The position numbers and the translations under genes are program-made. Of a stretch of DNA of 64,000 nt, positions 41,558 to 50,075 are shown one piece after another. Numbering within the stretch: position 1 is the first letter of the stretch; the number at the start of each line of letters is the position of its first letter. The notes under the pieces were generated by a model that saw nothing but the letters and a program-made list of their open reading frames with translations, made no database searches and was not told the origin of the DNA. Source of the DNA: Pigmentiphaga kullae (GTDB lineage Bacteria > Pseudomonadota > Gammaproteobacteria > Burkholderiales > Burkholderiaceae_B). The DNA lies in contig NZ_SGXC01000001.1 in assembly GCF_004216695.1 (NCBI RefSeq), positions 682,001 through 746,000 on the forward strand, written 5' to 3'.

Positions 41558-41572
41558 CAACACTTCTTGTTG
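41558..41572. promoter_or_regulatory. Small palindrome near the GntR gene start
   Basis: CAACA-N5-TGTTG, 19 bp upstream of the GntR reading frame in the divergent gap. It could be the autoregulatory site. Half-site sequence differs from the larger palindrome at 41631. Confidence 0.35.
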
Positions 41573-41630
41573 GAACTTATCAATCAAAAAGAACCTTTCA
41601 ATAGCTTTTTAAAGCTGGTTTTTCTTTTTA

Positions 41631-41662
41631 TTTTGGTACTATGATTCCATAAAATACCAAAA
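41631..41662. promoter_or_regulatory. Nested palindromic operator before the amidohydrolase operon
   Basis: TTTTGGTA and TACCAAAA are perfect 8-bp arms with a 16-bp spacer that itself contains TATG-N4-CATA. The block lies 16-47 bp upstream of the first gene in an AT-rich island. The TGGT/ACCA core is common in GntR/FCD operators. The adjacent GntR gene is the obvious candidate regulator. Confidence 0.6.
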
Positions 41663-41677
41663 AGAGGAAGACCAGAA

Positions 41678-42643
41678 ATGAATGAAGCGCACCTGGACAC
41701 CGGCCCGTCCCGGGTCTCGCTGGCGGCGGTCGAGGCACCCATGGTGCCGCCGCCCCTGGGGGCCTGCGATTGCCACGTCCATGTGTTCGCGCCCGCCCGC
41801 CATCCCTATGCGGCGGACCGCGCCTATACCCCGGGCGCGGCCGAGACCGGCGACCTGGACGCCTTCCTGTCGCGGCTGGGCATGGCGCGCGTGGTGCTGG
41901 TGCAGCCCAGCGTCTATGCCTCGGACCATGCCGCGCTGCTGGAAGGCTTGCACGCGTTCGGTCCGGACCGGGCTCGCGGCATCGCGGTACTGGAAGAACT
42001 GGCGGATCCGCTGCTCGATCTGCCGGCCTTGCATGAGCAGGGCGTGCGCGGCGTGCGCCTGAACCTGGCGGTGCGGAACCCCGCCGGCGGACCGGATACC
42101 GTCAGCCAATTGCTGCGCGCCCGGGACCGGATCGCGCCGCTGGGATGGCACCTGCAACTGCACGCGGACATCGGCCGGGTGGCCGCCCTGGCCGAGACGC
42201 TGTCGGCGCTGGAGATTCCCGTGGTGCTGGATCATTTCGCGGGCCTGCTCGCCCATCCTGGCGCCGCGACGGCCGAACCGGCCGACACCGTGGTGGCGCT
42301 GGTGCGCGCCATGCCCCTGTACGTGAAGCTGTCGGCGCCCTATCGCGCCGCGCCGGGCGGCGCGTACCTGGACGAACTGGCGGCGTTCACCCGGCGCCTG
42401 GCCGATGCCGCCCCCGAGCGCCTGTTGTGGGCATCGGACTGGCCTCATACCGGCGGCCACGGCATCCGCCAGGGCGGGCTCGGCCGCATCGAACCCTTCC
42501 GGTCCGAGAACGCCGGGGCTGCACTGGATCGCCTGCGCGCTTGGCTGCCGGACCCGGCCGACCGGCAACGCATCCTGGTGGACAACCCCGCCCGGCTCTA
42601 CGCATTTCCGGTGCCCGGCGCACCGGCCTCTTCGCTTTCCTAG
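41678..42643 (+). CDS. Amidohydrolase, 2-pyrone-4,6-dicarboxylate lactonase (LigI)-like
   Basis: A 321-residue TIM-barrel hydrolase of the amidohydrolase-2 family. Metal and catalytic residues are visible as CDCHVHVF (HxH), LQLHAD, VLDHFAG and WASDWPHTGG. LigI opens a pyrone/lactone without needing a tightly bound metal; relatives act on other cyclic dicarboxylates. The ATG at 41678 follows GAGGA. It leads a five-gene plus-strand operon (ALDH, cupin, isopropylmalate-dehydrogenase-like, Bug). It probably opens a lactone taken up by, or derived from, the Bug ligand. Confidence 0.83.
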   Translation: MNEAHLDTGPSRVSLAAVEAPMVPPPLGACDCHVHVFAPARHPYAADRAYTPGAAETGDLDAFLSRLGMARVVLVQPSVYASDHAALLEGLHAFGPDRARGIAVLEELADPLLDLPALHEQGVRGVRLNLAVRNPAGGPDTVSQLLRARDRIAPLGWHLQLHADIGRVAALAETLSALEIPVVLDHFAGLLAHPGAATAEPADTVVALVRAMPLYVKLSAPYRAAPGGAYLDELAAFTRRLADAAPERLLWASDWPHTGGHGIRQGGLGRIEPFRSENAGAALDRLRAWLPDPADRQRILVDNPARLYAFPVPGAPASSLS

Positions 42644-42655
42644 ACAGGATCCGAC

Positions 42656-44026
42656 ATGCTGATTTCCACCAACCCCGCCACCGGCGAAACCATCGCCCGA
42701 TATCCGCTGCATGACTCGACGCAGGTCGATGCCGTGCTCGATGCCGCGGCCCGGGCCCAGGCGCGCTGGCGCACCCTGCCCATCGCGGCGCGCTGCGAAG
42801 ACATGCGCCGCGTGGGCGAGCTGCTGCGCCAGCGCAAAGCGGCCTACGCGCGGCTGATCACGCTGGAGATGGGCAAGCCCCTGTCCGAGGCACTGGCCGA
42901 GATCGAGAAATCCGCCTGGACCTGCGACCACTACGCGGACCACGCGGCACGCCTGCTGGCCGACGAACCCGTGCCGGCCAACGGCAGCTACAGTGCGGTC
43001 ACCTACGATCCGCTGGGCGTCGTGCTTGCGATCATGCCGTGGAACTATCCGCTCTGGCAGTTCGTGCGCTTTGCCGCGCCCACGCTGTGCGCCGGCAACG
43101 GCGCGGTGCTCAAGCACGCGGGCAACGTGCCGCAATGCGCGCTGGCACTGGAGGAACTGTTCCGCGACGCCATCGACGTCCCCGGCCTGGTCGGCAATGT
43201 GTTCGTCGAACCGGAACGCGTGGCCGCGCTGATCGACGATCCGCGCATCGCCGCCGTCACGCTGACCGGCTCGACCGCCGTCGGCAAGCTGGTGGCCGCG
43301 CAGGCCGGGCGCGCCATGAAGAAGCAGGTGCTGGAGCTGGGCGGTTCCGATCCCTTCATCGTGCTGGCCGATGCCGACGTCGAGCGCGCCGCCGCCGCGG
43401 CGGCCAAGGCACGCTTTTCGAACACGGGCCAGAGCTGCATTTCCGCCAAACGCTTCATCGTCGACGAACGCGTGGCCGACGATTTCTCGGCCCGCTTGTG
43501 CGCCCATGCCGGCGCGCTGGTCATGAACGATCCGCTGCAAGCCGGCACCGGACTGGGCCCCATGGCGCGCGCCAATCTGCGCACGGCGCTGCACGACCAG
43601 GTCGAGCGCTCGCGGGCCCAGGGCGCCGAACTGAAGCTGGGGGGCCGCATGCCCGACGGCCCCGGGTTCTTCTATCCGGCCACCGTGCTGGACCACGTCA
43701 CGCCCGGCATGGCCGCAGGCTGCGAGGAAACCTTCGGCCCCGTGGCCGCCGTCATGCGGGTGCGCGACACACAGGCGGCCATCGCCCTGGCCAACGCGAC
43801 CGAGTTCGGCCTGGGCGCGGCGCTGTGGACGGGAGACGTGCAAGGCGCGCGCGAACTGGCCCGCGGCATCGAAGCGGGCGCGGTATTCGTCAACGGCATC
43901 GTCGCCTCCGACGCGCGGCTGCCGTTCGGCGGCATTAAGCAGTCGGGCTATGGCCGCGAGCTGGGCGCGGCCGGCATCCGCGAGTTCACCAATATCAAGA
44001 CCTACTGGGTGGGCCCCGCCACCTGA
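42656..44026 (+). CDS. Aldehyde dehydrogenase, succinate-semialdehyde-dehydrogenase-like
   Basis: A 456-residue NAD(P)-dependent ALDH. The catalytic Cys lies in NTGQSCISAKRF, the general-base Glu in LELGGSDPF, and the cofactor loop is TLTGSTAVGK. MPWNYPLWQF and FGGIKQSGYGRELG are typical of the Sad/GabD branch. It starts 12 nt after the amidohydrolase stop and is followed 20 nt later by a cupin gene. It should oxidise a semialdehyde acid produced in this pathway. The natural substrate is not certain; Sad-type enzymes accept succinate semialdehyde. Confidence 0.88.
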   Translation: MLISTNPATGETIARYPLHDSTQVDAVLDAAARAQARWRTLPIAARCEDMRRVGELLRQRKAAYARLITLEMGKPLSEALAEIEKSAWTCDHYADHAARLLADEPVPANGSYSAVTYDPLGVVLAIMPWNYPLWQFVRFAAPTLCAGNGAVLKHAGNVPQCALALEELFRDAIDVPGLVGNVFVEPERVAALIDDPRIAAVTLTGSTAVGKLVAAQAGRAMKKQVLELGGSDPFIVLADADVERAAAAAAKARFSNTGQSCISAKRFIVDERVADDFSARLCAHAGALVMNDPLQAGTGLGPMARANLRTALHDQVERSRAQGAELKLGGRMPDGPGFFYPATVLDHVTPGMAAGCEETFGPVAAVMRVRDTQAAIALANATEFGLGAALWTGDVQGARELARGIEAGAVFVNGIVASDARLPFGGIKQSGYGRELGAAGIREFTNIKTYWVGPAT

Positions 44027-44046
44027 ACCTCACCAGGACGACAACC

Positions 44047-44460
44047 ATGACCATCAAGACCCCCTCCGGCGCGGCGCTGCTCGAGCTGGACAAGCTTCCC
44101 ACCTACGACCGCGGCGGCGGCGCCTCGACCACGCCGCTGGTCGGCCGCGCCATCGGCTCGAACAGCTTCATCACCGGCTACACGAGCTTCGGCCCCGGCG
44201 CGCAGATCCCCTTCCACAGCCACAACTGCCAGGAAAGCGTGGTGCTGATCGAAGGCGACGCCGTGCTCGACATCGACGGCCAGGAACACCGGCTCAAGCC
44301 GCTGGACGCTACCTTCATCCCACCCAACGTGCCGCACCGCTTCCGCAACCTCTCGGCCACGCAGCCCATGCGCATCCTGTGGATCTACGCGGTGCTGGAT
44401 GCCACCCGCACGCTGGCCGACTCGGGCGAGACCCGCCCCGTGTCGGCCGAACACCACTAA
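44047..44460 (+). CDS. Small cupin protein
   Basis: A 137-residue single-domain cupin. Metal-binding motif 1 is IPFHSHNCQESVVLIEGDAV and motif 2 is FIPPNVPHRFRN, with His and Glu ligands present. It lies between ALDH and an isopropylmalate-dehydrogenase-like gene with short gaps, so it belongs to the operon. It may be an isomerase, an epimerase-like sugar-acid enzyme or a small dioxygenase. Confidence 0.78.
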   Translation: MTIKTPSGAALLELDKLPTYDRGGGASTTPLVGRAIGSNSFITGYTSFGPGAQIPFHSHNCQESVVLIEGDAVLDIDGQEHRLKPLDATFIPPNVPHRFRNLSATQPMRILWIYAVLDATRTLADSGETRPVSAEHH

Positions 44461-44485
44461 CCTTCCCGAACAAGGCCAACCCATC

Positions 44486-45547
44486 ATGCGTTTCCTCGTA
44501 CTTCCCGGCGACGGCATCGGCCCCGAGATCGTCGCCTCCGCCGTCGACGTCCTGCGCCAGGCCGACGGCGCCTACGGCCTGGACCTCGCCTTCGATTATG
44601 AAGACGTCGGCTTCGCCAGCCTGGAGAAACACGGCACCACGCTGCGCGAATCGGTGCTGGACCGGGCGCGCGGCTACGACGGCATCGTCCTGGGCACCCA
44701 GTCCCACGCCGACTACCCCGCGCCCGAACAAGGCGGCCGCAACATCTCGGCCGCCTTCCGCTGCGATCTCGACCTCTACGCGAACGTGCGTCCCGCCCGT
44801 TCGCGCCCGTTCCTGGGCCGCGGCGCGCACGGCATGGACCTGGTCATCATGCGCGAGGCCACCGAAGGCTTCTATCCCGACCGCAACATGCACCAGGGCT
44901 GGGGCGAGATGATGCCTTCGCCGGACATGGCGATCTCGGTGCGCAAGATCACCGCCCATTGCAGCGAACGCATCGCCCGCCGCGCCTTCGAGCTAGCGCG
45001 CAAGCGGCGCGGGCGCGTCACCGCCATCCATAAGGCCAACAGTTTCCACATGACCGACGGCCTGTTCCTGCGCGAAGTGCGCAAGGTCGCGGCGGACTTC
45101 CCCGACGTCGTGCTGGACGACCTGCTGGTCGATGCCTCGACCGCCTATCTGGTGCGCGACCCCGCGCGCTTCGACGTCATCGTCGCCACCAATTTCTATG
45201 GCGACATCCTGTCCGACCTGGCCAGCGAGCTGTCCGGCAGCCTGGGGCTGGCCGGATCCGTGATGGCCGGCGACACGCTCTGCTGCGCGCAGGCCCAGCA
45301 CGGGTCGGCGCCCGACATCCAGGGCCAGGACAAGGCCAACCCGACGTCGATGATCCTGTCGGTGGCCATGCTGCTGAGCTGGCTGGGCGAGCATCGCGGC
45401 CTGGCGGCCTGCACCCGCGCCGGCGCGGCCATCGAACAGGCCGTGGACGCCGTGCTGGCCGATCCCGCCACCCGCACGGCCGACCTGGGCGGCACGCTGG
45501 GATGCCGCGCTTTCGGCGAAGCCGTCGCCCGGCAGCTCGCGCGTTGA
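44486..45547 (+). CDS. Isocitrate/isopropylmalate dehydrogenase-family enzyme
   Basis: A 353-residue NAD-dependent beta-decarboxylating dehydrogenase acting on a 3-substituted malate. The N-terminus is LPGDGIGPEIV. Substrate and metal residues are in IMREATEGFY, IHKANSFHMTDGLF and ATNFYGDILSDLASELSGSL. It is not in a leucine operon and is divergent from housekeeping LeuB, so a catabolic malate or tartrate derivative is likely. The ATG at 44486 begins the conserved first strand; AAGG lies upstream. It is followed 61 nt later by a Bug receptor. Confidence 0.87.
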   Translation: MRFLVLPGDGIGPEIVASAVDVLRQADGAYGLDLAFDYEDVGFASLEKHGTTLRESVLDRARGYDGIVLGTQSHADYPAPEQGGRNISAAFRCDLDLYANVRPARSRPFLGRGAHGMDLVIMREATEGFYPDRNMHQGWGEMMPSPDMAISVRKITAHCSERIARRAFELARKRRGRVTAIHKANSFHMTDGLFLREVRKVAADFPDVVLDDLLVDASTAYLVRDPARFDVIVATNFYGDILSDLASELSGSLGLAGSVMAGDTLCCAQAQHGSAPDIQGQDKANPTSMILSVAMLLSWLGEHRGLAACTRAGAAIEQAVDAVLADPATRTADLGGTLGCRAFGEAVARQLAR

Positions 45548-45608
45548 TCACGAGGGCGGCCCTGACCGCCCCAACCCTTGCTCATTCGAAGAACACACTG
45601 GAGACACC

Positions 45609-46577
45609 ATGAAGATCGCATCGCTTATCGCCGCTTCCCTGGCCGCGGCCCTGGGTACCGCCACCGCGCCGGCCCATGCCGCCTATCCCGACAAACCCGT
45701 CACGATCATCGTGCCTTTCGCGCCAGGCGGCGGCAGCGACAACATCGCCCGCTATGTCGCCTCGCGCCTGTCCGAGCGCACTGGTTCCACCTTCGTGATC
45801 GAGAACAAGCCCGGCGCCGGCACCAACATCGGCAACCAGCTCGCCGCGCGAGCACCGGCCGACGGCTACACGCTGCTGTTCGGCCAGGTCACGCTGTCCA
45901 TCAACCCCTACCTGTACAAGGACCTGGGCTACGACGTGAAGAAGAACTTCGTGCCGGTCGGCATGATCGCCACGTCGCCCACCGTGCTGATCGTGGCGGA
46001 CCAGTTCCCCGCGCGCACGCTGAGGGAAGCCATCGACCTGATCCGCGGCAAGCCCGGCACCGTCAACTTCGGCTCCGGCGGCGCGGGGACCTCGGTGCAC
46101 CTGTCGGGCGAACTGTTCAAGTCCCTGATCCAGGGCGACATGCAGCACGTTCCCTACAAGGGCAGCAGCCCGGCCATGACCGACCTGATAGGCGGACGGC
46201 TGCAAATGATGTTCGACACCGCGCCCTCGGCGCTGCCCCAGATCAAGGGCCGCAAGGTCCGCGCGCTGGCGGTCACAGGCAAGTCGCGCCTGGCCGACCT
46301 GCCCGACGTCCCCACCTTCGCCGAGGCCGGCCTGCCCGCCTTCGACGCGCCCGCCTGGTACGGCATGCTGGCGCCGGCGGGAACCCCGGCCGGCGTGGTC
46401 GCCACCCTGAATGAGCAGATCAATGCGGTTCTGGGCGAAGCGGCCACCAGGCGGCGCATGCAGGAACTGGGCGTGGCGCCCAGCCCCGGCACGCCCGAGG
46501 ACATGGCGGCCTTCATGGACACCGAGGGCCGGCGGTGGCAGGCCACGGTGCGTTCGGCGAACGTCAGCCTGGAATAG
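45609..46577 (+). CDS. Bug/TctC-family periplasmic solute receptor
   Basis: A 322-residue Bug receptor with a signal peptide ending APAHAA (about residue 22). YPDKPVTIIVPFAPGGGSDN, FVIENKPGAGTNIG, HVPYKGSSPAMTDL and PDVPTFAEAG are complete. GGAG precedes the ATG. It ends the amidohydrolase operon and presumably binds that pathway's acid. Its first ligand loop holds Asp (GSDNIAR). Confidence 0.92.
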   Translation: MKIASLIAASLAAALGTATAPAHAAYPDKPVTIIVPFAPGGGSDNIARYVASRLSERTGSTFVIENKPGAGTNIGNQLAARAPADGYTLLFGQVTLSINPYLYKDLGYDVKKNFVPVGMIATSPTVLIVADQFPARTLREAIDLIRGKPGTVNFGSGGAGTSVHLSGELFKSLIQGDMQHVPYKGSSPAMTDLIGGRLQMMFDTAPSALPQIKGRKVRALAVTGKSRLADLPDVPTFAEAGLPAFDAPAWYGMLAPAGTPAGVVATLNEQINAVLGEAATRRRMQELGVAPSPGTPEDMAAFMDTEGRRWQATVRSANVSLE

Positions 46578-46677
46578 GGGGACAATCAGGGCAGATTTTT
46601 TCCGCCGAAGGGAATACTGGACGGCCCGCCCCCGTATACCGTTCAAGCACCCTTCATCAACCACCAAGGAGCATCCC

Positions 46678-47064
46678 ATGGTAGCCAGGAAAACATCGCT
46701 TCTGCCCTCCCTGCTGCTGGCGACGGCGGCCCTGTTCGGCGCGTCGGCCGCGCAGGCGGCCCCCGCCCAGGCGAAGGACGGCGTGCTGGCCGGCGGCAAC
46801 GGCATGACGCTTTACGTGTTCGACAAGGACGTCGCCGGCAGCGGCAAGAGCGTGTGCAACGGCCCGTGCGCGACCAACTGGCCGCCGCTGATGGCCGCGG
46901 CCTCGGACAAGGCCGAGGGCGACTACACGGTCATCACCCGCGACGACGGCAAGGCCCAGTGGGCGTACAAGGGCAAGCCCCTGTACTTCTGGGTCAAGGA
47001 CCAGAAGCCGGGCGACAAGACCGGCGACGGCGTCAACAACGTCTGGCACGCCGCCAAGCCCTGA
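46678..47064 (+). CDS. Secreted COG4315-type repeat protein
   Basis: A 128-residue exported protein. The signal peptide ends SAAQAAPAQ at about residue 25. The mature part holds the two characteristic units GGNGMTLYVFDKDVAGSGKS, then CNGPCATNWPP, and AQWAYKGKPLYFWVKDQKPG, then VWHAAKP. The Cys pair may form a disulfide. AAGGAG lies before the ATG. It is seven bases ahead of an ECF sigma gene and probably in its operon, a common arrangement; the sigma factor may control it. Function is unknown; membrane or envelope stress is suggested only by context. Confidence 0.82.
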   Translation: MVARKTSLLPSLLLATAALFGASAAQAAPAQAKDGVLAGGNGMTLYVFDKDVAGSGKSVCNGPCATNWPPLMAAASDKAEGDYTVITRDDGKAQWAYKGKPLYFWVKDQKPGDKTGDGVNNVWHAAKP

Positions 47065-47071
47065 CCGGCCC

Positions 47072-47575
47072 ATGGACAGCCGTGCGGTCACAGCCCTGCT
47101 TCCGCGTCTGCGGCGCTATGCCCGCGCGCTGGCGGGCGATCGCGCGGCGGCCGACGATCTGGTGCAGGACACCCTGGAACGCGCCTGGGCGCGCCTGCAC
47201 ACGTGGCACACCGGGCGGGACCTGGGCGCGTGGCTGCTGTCCATCATGCACAACCTGCGCGTGGACCAGTTGCGGGGGCAGCGGTTGAATACGGTGCCGT
47301 GGAACGAGACCCTGGACGATATGCCGTCGCGGCCCACGCAGGCGGACGGCATCGAACTCGAGGACCTGGAGCACGCGCTGGCGCAGTTGCCGGAGGAACA
47401 GCGGGCGGTCCTGCTGCTGGTCGCGCTGGAAGGAATGCGCTACGCGGAGGTCGCGGACACCCTGGGCATCCCGCTGGGGACCGTCATGTCCCGGCTGTCC
47501 CGGGGCCGGGAGCGGCTGCGCCTGATCCTGGACGGACAACCGCCCGCGGCCGGAACCCTGCGGATGATCAAGTGA
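47072..47575 (+). CDS. ECF sigma factor
   Basis: A 167-residue ECF sigma factor. Region 2 is ALLPRLRRYARALAGDRAAA, then DDLVQDTLERAWARL, and WLLSIMHNLRVDQLR follows. Region 4 is LPEEQRAVLLLVALEGMRYA, then VADTLGIPLGTVMSRLSRGR. It differs from the two FecI-type factors in this window and has no FecR partner. The gene that follows after four bases encodes a membrane anti-sigma factor. Autoregulation is likely. Upstream it is coupled to the secreted COG4315 gene. Confidence 0.92.
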   Translation: MDSRAVTALLPRLRRYARALAGDRAAADDLVQDTLERAWARLHTWHTGRDLGAWLLSIMHNLRVDQLRGQRLNTVPWNETLDDMPSRPTQADGIELEDLEHALAQLPEEQRAVLLLVALEGMRYAEVADTLGIPLGTVMSRLSRGRERLRLILDGQPPAAGTLRMIK

Positions 47576-47579
47576 AACC

Positions 47580-48359
47580 ATGATGCCCATCACCGAAGCC
47601 GATCTGCATGCCTACGCCGATGGCGAGCTGTCGCCCGCGCGGCGGGCCGACGTGGAGGCCCATCTTGCCGGCCACCCGGACGCTGCCGTGCGCGTGCGGG
47701 CGTGGCAGGAACAGAAGCGCGCACTGCAACGGCTGTTCGAACCCGTGTTGGACGAACCGATCCCGCCCGCGCTGGAAACCGCGGCGATTCCCCCGGGCGC
47801 CCGCCGTGGCCGGTCGACGCAGCCCGCCCTGCGCATAGCCGCCGGCATCATGCTGGTCCTGCTGGGCGGCATGGCGGGTTGGTGGGGACACGGCCGCTAC
47901 CAGGCCCCGGCGATCGCCGACGCCCGGCCATCCCTGCCCCAGCAGGCCGCGATCGCCCATGCGGTCTACAGCCCGGACGTGCGCCGGCCGGTCGAGATCG
48001 GCGCGGACCAGGAAACCCAGCTCGTCACCTGGCTGTCGCGCCGGCTGGGCCAGGACGTGCGGGCGCCCAAGCTGGGCGGCCTGGGCTTTGAACTGGTCGG
48101 CGGCCGGCTGCTGCCCGGCAGCGAAGGCCCGGTGGCCCAGTTCATGTACCAGGACGCCGGCGGGCAGCGCCTGACCCTGTACGTCAGCACCGAGCGCGAC
48201 GGCAATCCGGACACGGCCTTCCGCTTCGCACGCGAGGGCAACATCAATGTCTTCTATTGGATAGACGGGCCCTTCGGCTATGCGCTGTCGGCCGGGGTTT
48301 CCAAGGACGAGCTGGCGCGGGTGGCGTCGGCCGTGTACGACCAGTTGGACAAGCGCTGA
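47580..48359 (+). CDS. Membrane anti-sigma factor
   Basis: A 259-residue protein with an N-terminal anti-sigma segment (MPITEADLHAYADGELSPAR, then ADVEAHLAGHPD), one membrane helix (RIAAGIMLVLLGGMAGWW) and a periplasmic domain of about 145 residues. The zinc-binding HxxxCxxC of ZAS domains is not present; only the flanking His residues occur. The periplasmic part includes FELVGGRLLPGSEGPVAQFM and RLTLYVSTERDG, like the anti-sigma factors annotated RskA/DUF in this group. It should hold the preceding sigma factor at the membrane until a signal arrives. Confidence 0.85.
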   Translation: MMPITEADLHAYADGELSPARRADVEAHLAGHPDAAVRVRAWQEQKRALQRLFEPVLDEPIPPALETAAIPPGARRGRSTQPALRIAAGIMLVLLGGMAGWWGHGRYQAPAIADARPSLPQQAAIAHAVYSPDVRRPVEIGADQETQLVTWLSRRLGQDVRAPKLGGLGFELVGGRLLPGSEGPVAQFMYQDAGGQRLTLYVSTERDGNPDTAFRFAREGNINVFYWIDGPFGYALSAGVSKDELARVASAVYDQLDKR

Positions 48360-48379
48360 CCCGTCAGGCCACGAATCCG

Positions 48380-49246
48380 TCAGTGTCCGCCATTCTCCAG
48401 ATCGTTCTGGCCACGCGTCGCCCACGTCGTGGTGCGTTTTTCGATGGCGGCCGCGATGGTGTACATCGCGATGCCCATGACACTGGTCACGATCAACCCG
48501 GCAAATACCAGCGGCACGTCGAAACTGGCGGAAGCCGCCATCATCAAATGGCCGATCCCATGCTCGGAGGACACCGTTTCCGCGGTGATGCTGCCGACGA
48601 AGGCCACGGTGATCGCGATCTTGAGCGAGGCGAAGAAATACGGCATGGCGCGCGGCAGTCCGACCTTGCGCACGATGTCCAGCGGACGCGCCCCCAATGC
48701 CCGCAGCACGTCGCGTTGTTCCGGTTCGATGGTGGCGATGCCGGTGGCGACGTTGACCACGATGGGAAAGAAACTGATGGCGAACGCGGTAATGATGGCC
48801 GGCACGGTATTGACCCCGAACCACAACACCAGCACCGGCACCAACGCGACCTTGGGAATGCTGTTGAACGCCACGAGCAGCGGATAAAGCCCCCGATAGA
48901 CCAGGGTGGACGCCCCGATGGCGACGCCGGTGACGATGCCCAGCACGACCGCGAAGGCAAAGCCTATGGTGGTCGACAGCAGCGTATGCGCGGCATCGAT
49001 CAGCAACGGCTCCCACCACTTGATCATGCCCTGGACGATGGCCGAAGGCGGCGGCAATACGAAGTCCGCGACACCCAGGGCGCGGACGGCGGCCTCCCAT
49101 ACCAGGAAGAAACCCAGGATGACCAGCCATGGCAGGACGCGCTCCAGGCGGCGCCGGCGTTTCAGGGCGGCGGTACGCGCGGCGGCCCGGCTGCTGCGCG
49201 CGGCTCGGCGCACCTCGTTGACAGGCAAGGCATTCTCACGCTGCAT
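48380..49246 (-). CDS. ABC transporter permease, SsuC/TauC type
   Basis: A permease of about 288 residues with an N-terminal basic tail and six membrane helices (starting LPWLVILGFFLVWEAAV). The EAA loop is VLRALGARPLDIVRKVGLPR, AMPYFF. It pairs with the ATPase encoded just upstream, whose stop it overlaps by 11 bases. Such permeases carry sulfonates, taurine, nitrate, pyrimidine precursors or aromatic acids. ATG 49246 was chosen since the earlier part of the frame lies within the ATPase gene. Confidence 0.9.
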   Translation of the reverse strand: MQRENALPVNEVRRAARSSRAAARTAALKRRRRLERVLPWLVILGFFLVWEAAVRALGVADFVLPPPSAIVQGMIKWWEPLLIDAAHTLLSTTIGFAFAVVLGIVTGVAIGASTLVYRGLYPLLVAFNSIPKVALVPVLVLWFGVNTVPAIITAFAISFFPIVVNVATGIATIEPEQRDVLRALGARPLDIVRKVGLPRAMPYFFASLKIAITVAFVGSITAETVSSEHGIGHLMMAASASFDVPLVFAGLIVTSVMGIAMYTIAAAIEKRTTTWATRGQNDLENGGH

Positions 49247-50075
49247 GTTCGACCCCTTCAGGATTTTCGTGCTGGCCGCGAGCGACTTCGATCGCTTCGC
49301 GCAACTCGTGGACCAGGCCGTTGAATTCGGGCGAGAACGTATCCTCGCGCCTGCGGGGACGAGGGAAGGGCACGATGTGCTCGGCAATCACCCGACCGGG
49401 ACGCGACGACATGACCACCACGCGGTCGGCCAGATAGACGGCTTCGCGCAGATCGTGCGTCACCAGCATCACGGTCGGGCGTCGGGCCATCCATACGTTC
49501 TGCAAGACCGACCACAGATCCTCGCGCGTGAAGATATCCAGCGCGGCGAACGGTTCGTCCAGCATCAACAGCGCCGGCTCGTGTATCAGCGCGCGGCATA
49601 GCGACGCCCGCTGCTGCATGCCGCCCGACAATTGGTGCGGCAGCTTTGCGCCGAACCCTCCCAGGCCGACCAGCTCGAGCAGTTCCTGGGCCTTGGCCAC
49701 GTACTCGGCCTTGTGGGCCCGCAGACGGCTGCGATGCCCGGTCGCCACCTCGAGGGGCAGCATGACGTTGTCCAGTATCGTGCGCCACGGCAGCAACGTG
49801 GGATTCTGAAACGCCATGCCGACGATAGACAGGGGTTGGTCCACCTCCTTGCCATCGATGATCACGCCGCCGTCGGTGGGCAGCCACAGGCCGCTCATCA
49901 ACCGCATCAGCGTCGATTTCCCGCACCCCGACGGTCCCACCACGGCGACCAGCTCGCCGCGGTTGACGGTCATGTTCAGATTCTCGAGCGCAAGCGTGCC
50001 ATCGAGGCCGCCATAGTGCATGGCGACGTCGTACAGTTCCGCGAAGGGGCGGCCTTCAGGAGACAGGCTGTTCAT
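49236..50075 (-). CDS. ABC transporter ATPase, SsuB/TauB type
   Basis: A 279-residue ATPase. Walker A is GPSGCGKST, the Q-loop lies in GMAFQNPTLLPW, the signature is LSGGMQQR, and Walker B is LLMLDEPFAALD followed by LVTHDLREA. ATG 50075 lies inside the last codons of the upstream flavoprotein gene (overlap of 20 bases), with AGGA further up. It works with the permease at 48380 and the binding protein at 52002. Confidence 0.93.
   Translation of the reverse strand: MNSLSPEGRPFAELYDVAMHYGGLDGTLALENLNMTVNRGELVAVVGPSGCGKSTLMRLMSGLWLPTDGGVIIDGKEVDQPLSIVGMAFQNPTLLPWRTILDNVMLPLEVATGHRSRLRAHKAEYVAKAQELLELVGLGGFGAKLPHQLSGGMQQRASLCRALIHEPALLMLDEPFAALDIFTREDLWSVLQNVWMARRPTVMLVTHDLREAVYLADRVVVMSSRPGRVIAEHIVPFPRPRRREDTFSPEFNGLVHELREAIEVARGQHENPEGVEHAA

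Noticed and set aside
41639-43843. Minus-strand open frame of 734 codons under the amidohydrolase and ALDH genes
   Set aside because: Composition is His/Arg/Gly/Gln-rich with no motif. The plus-strand genes have intact catalytic motifs and ribosome sites.
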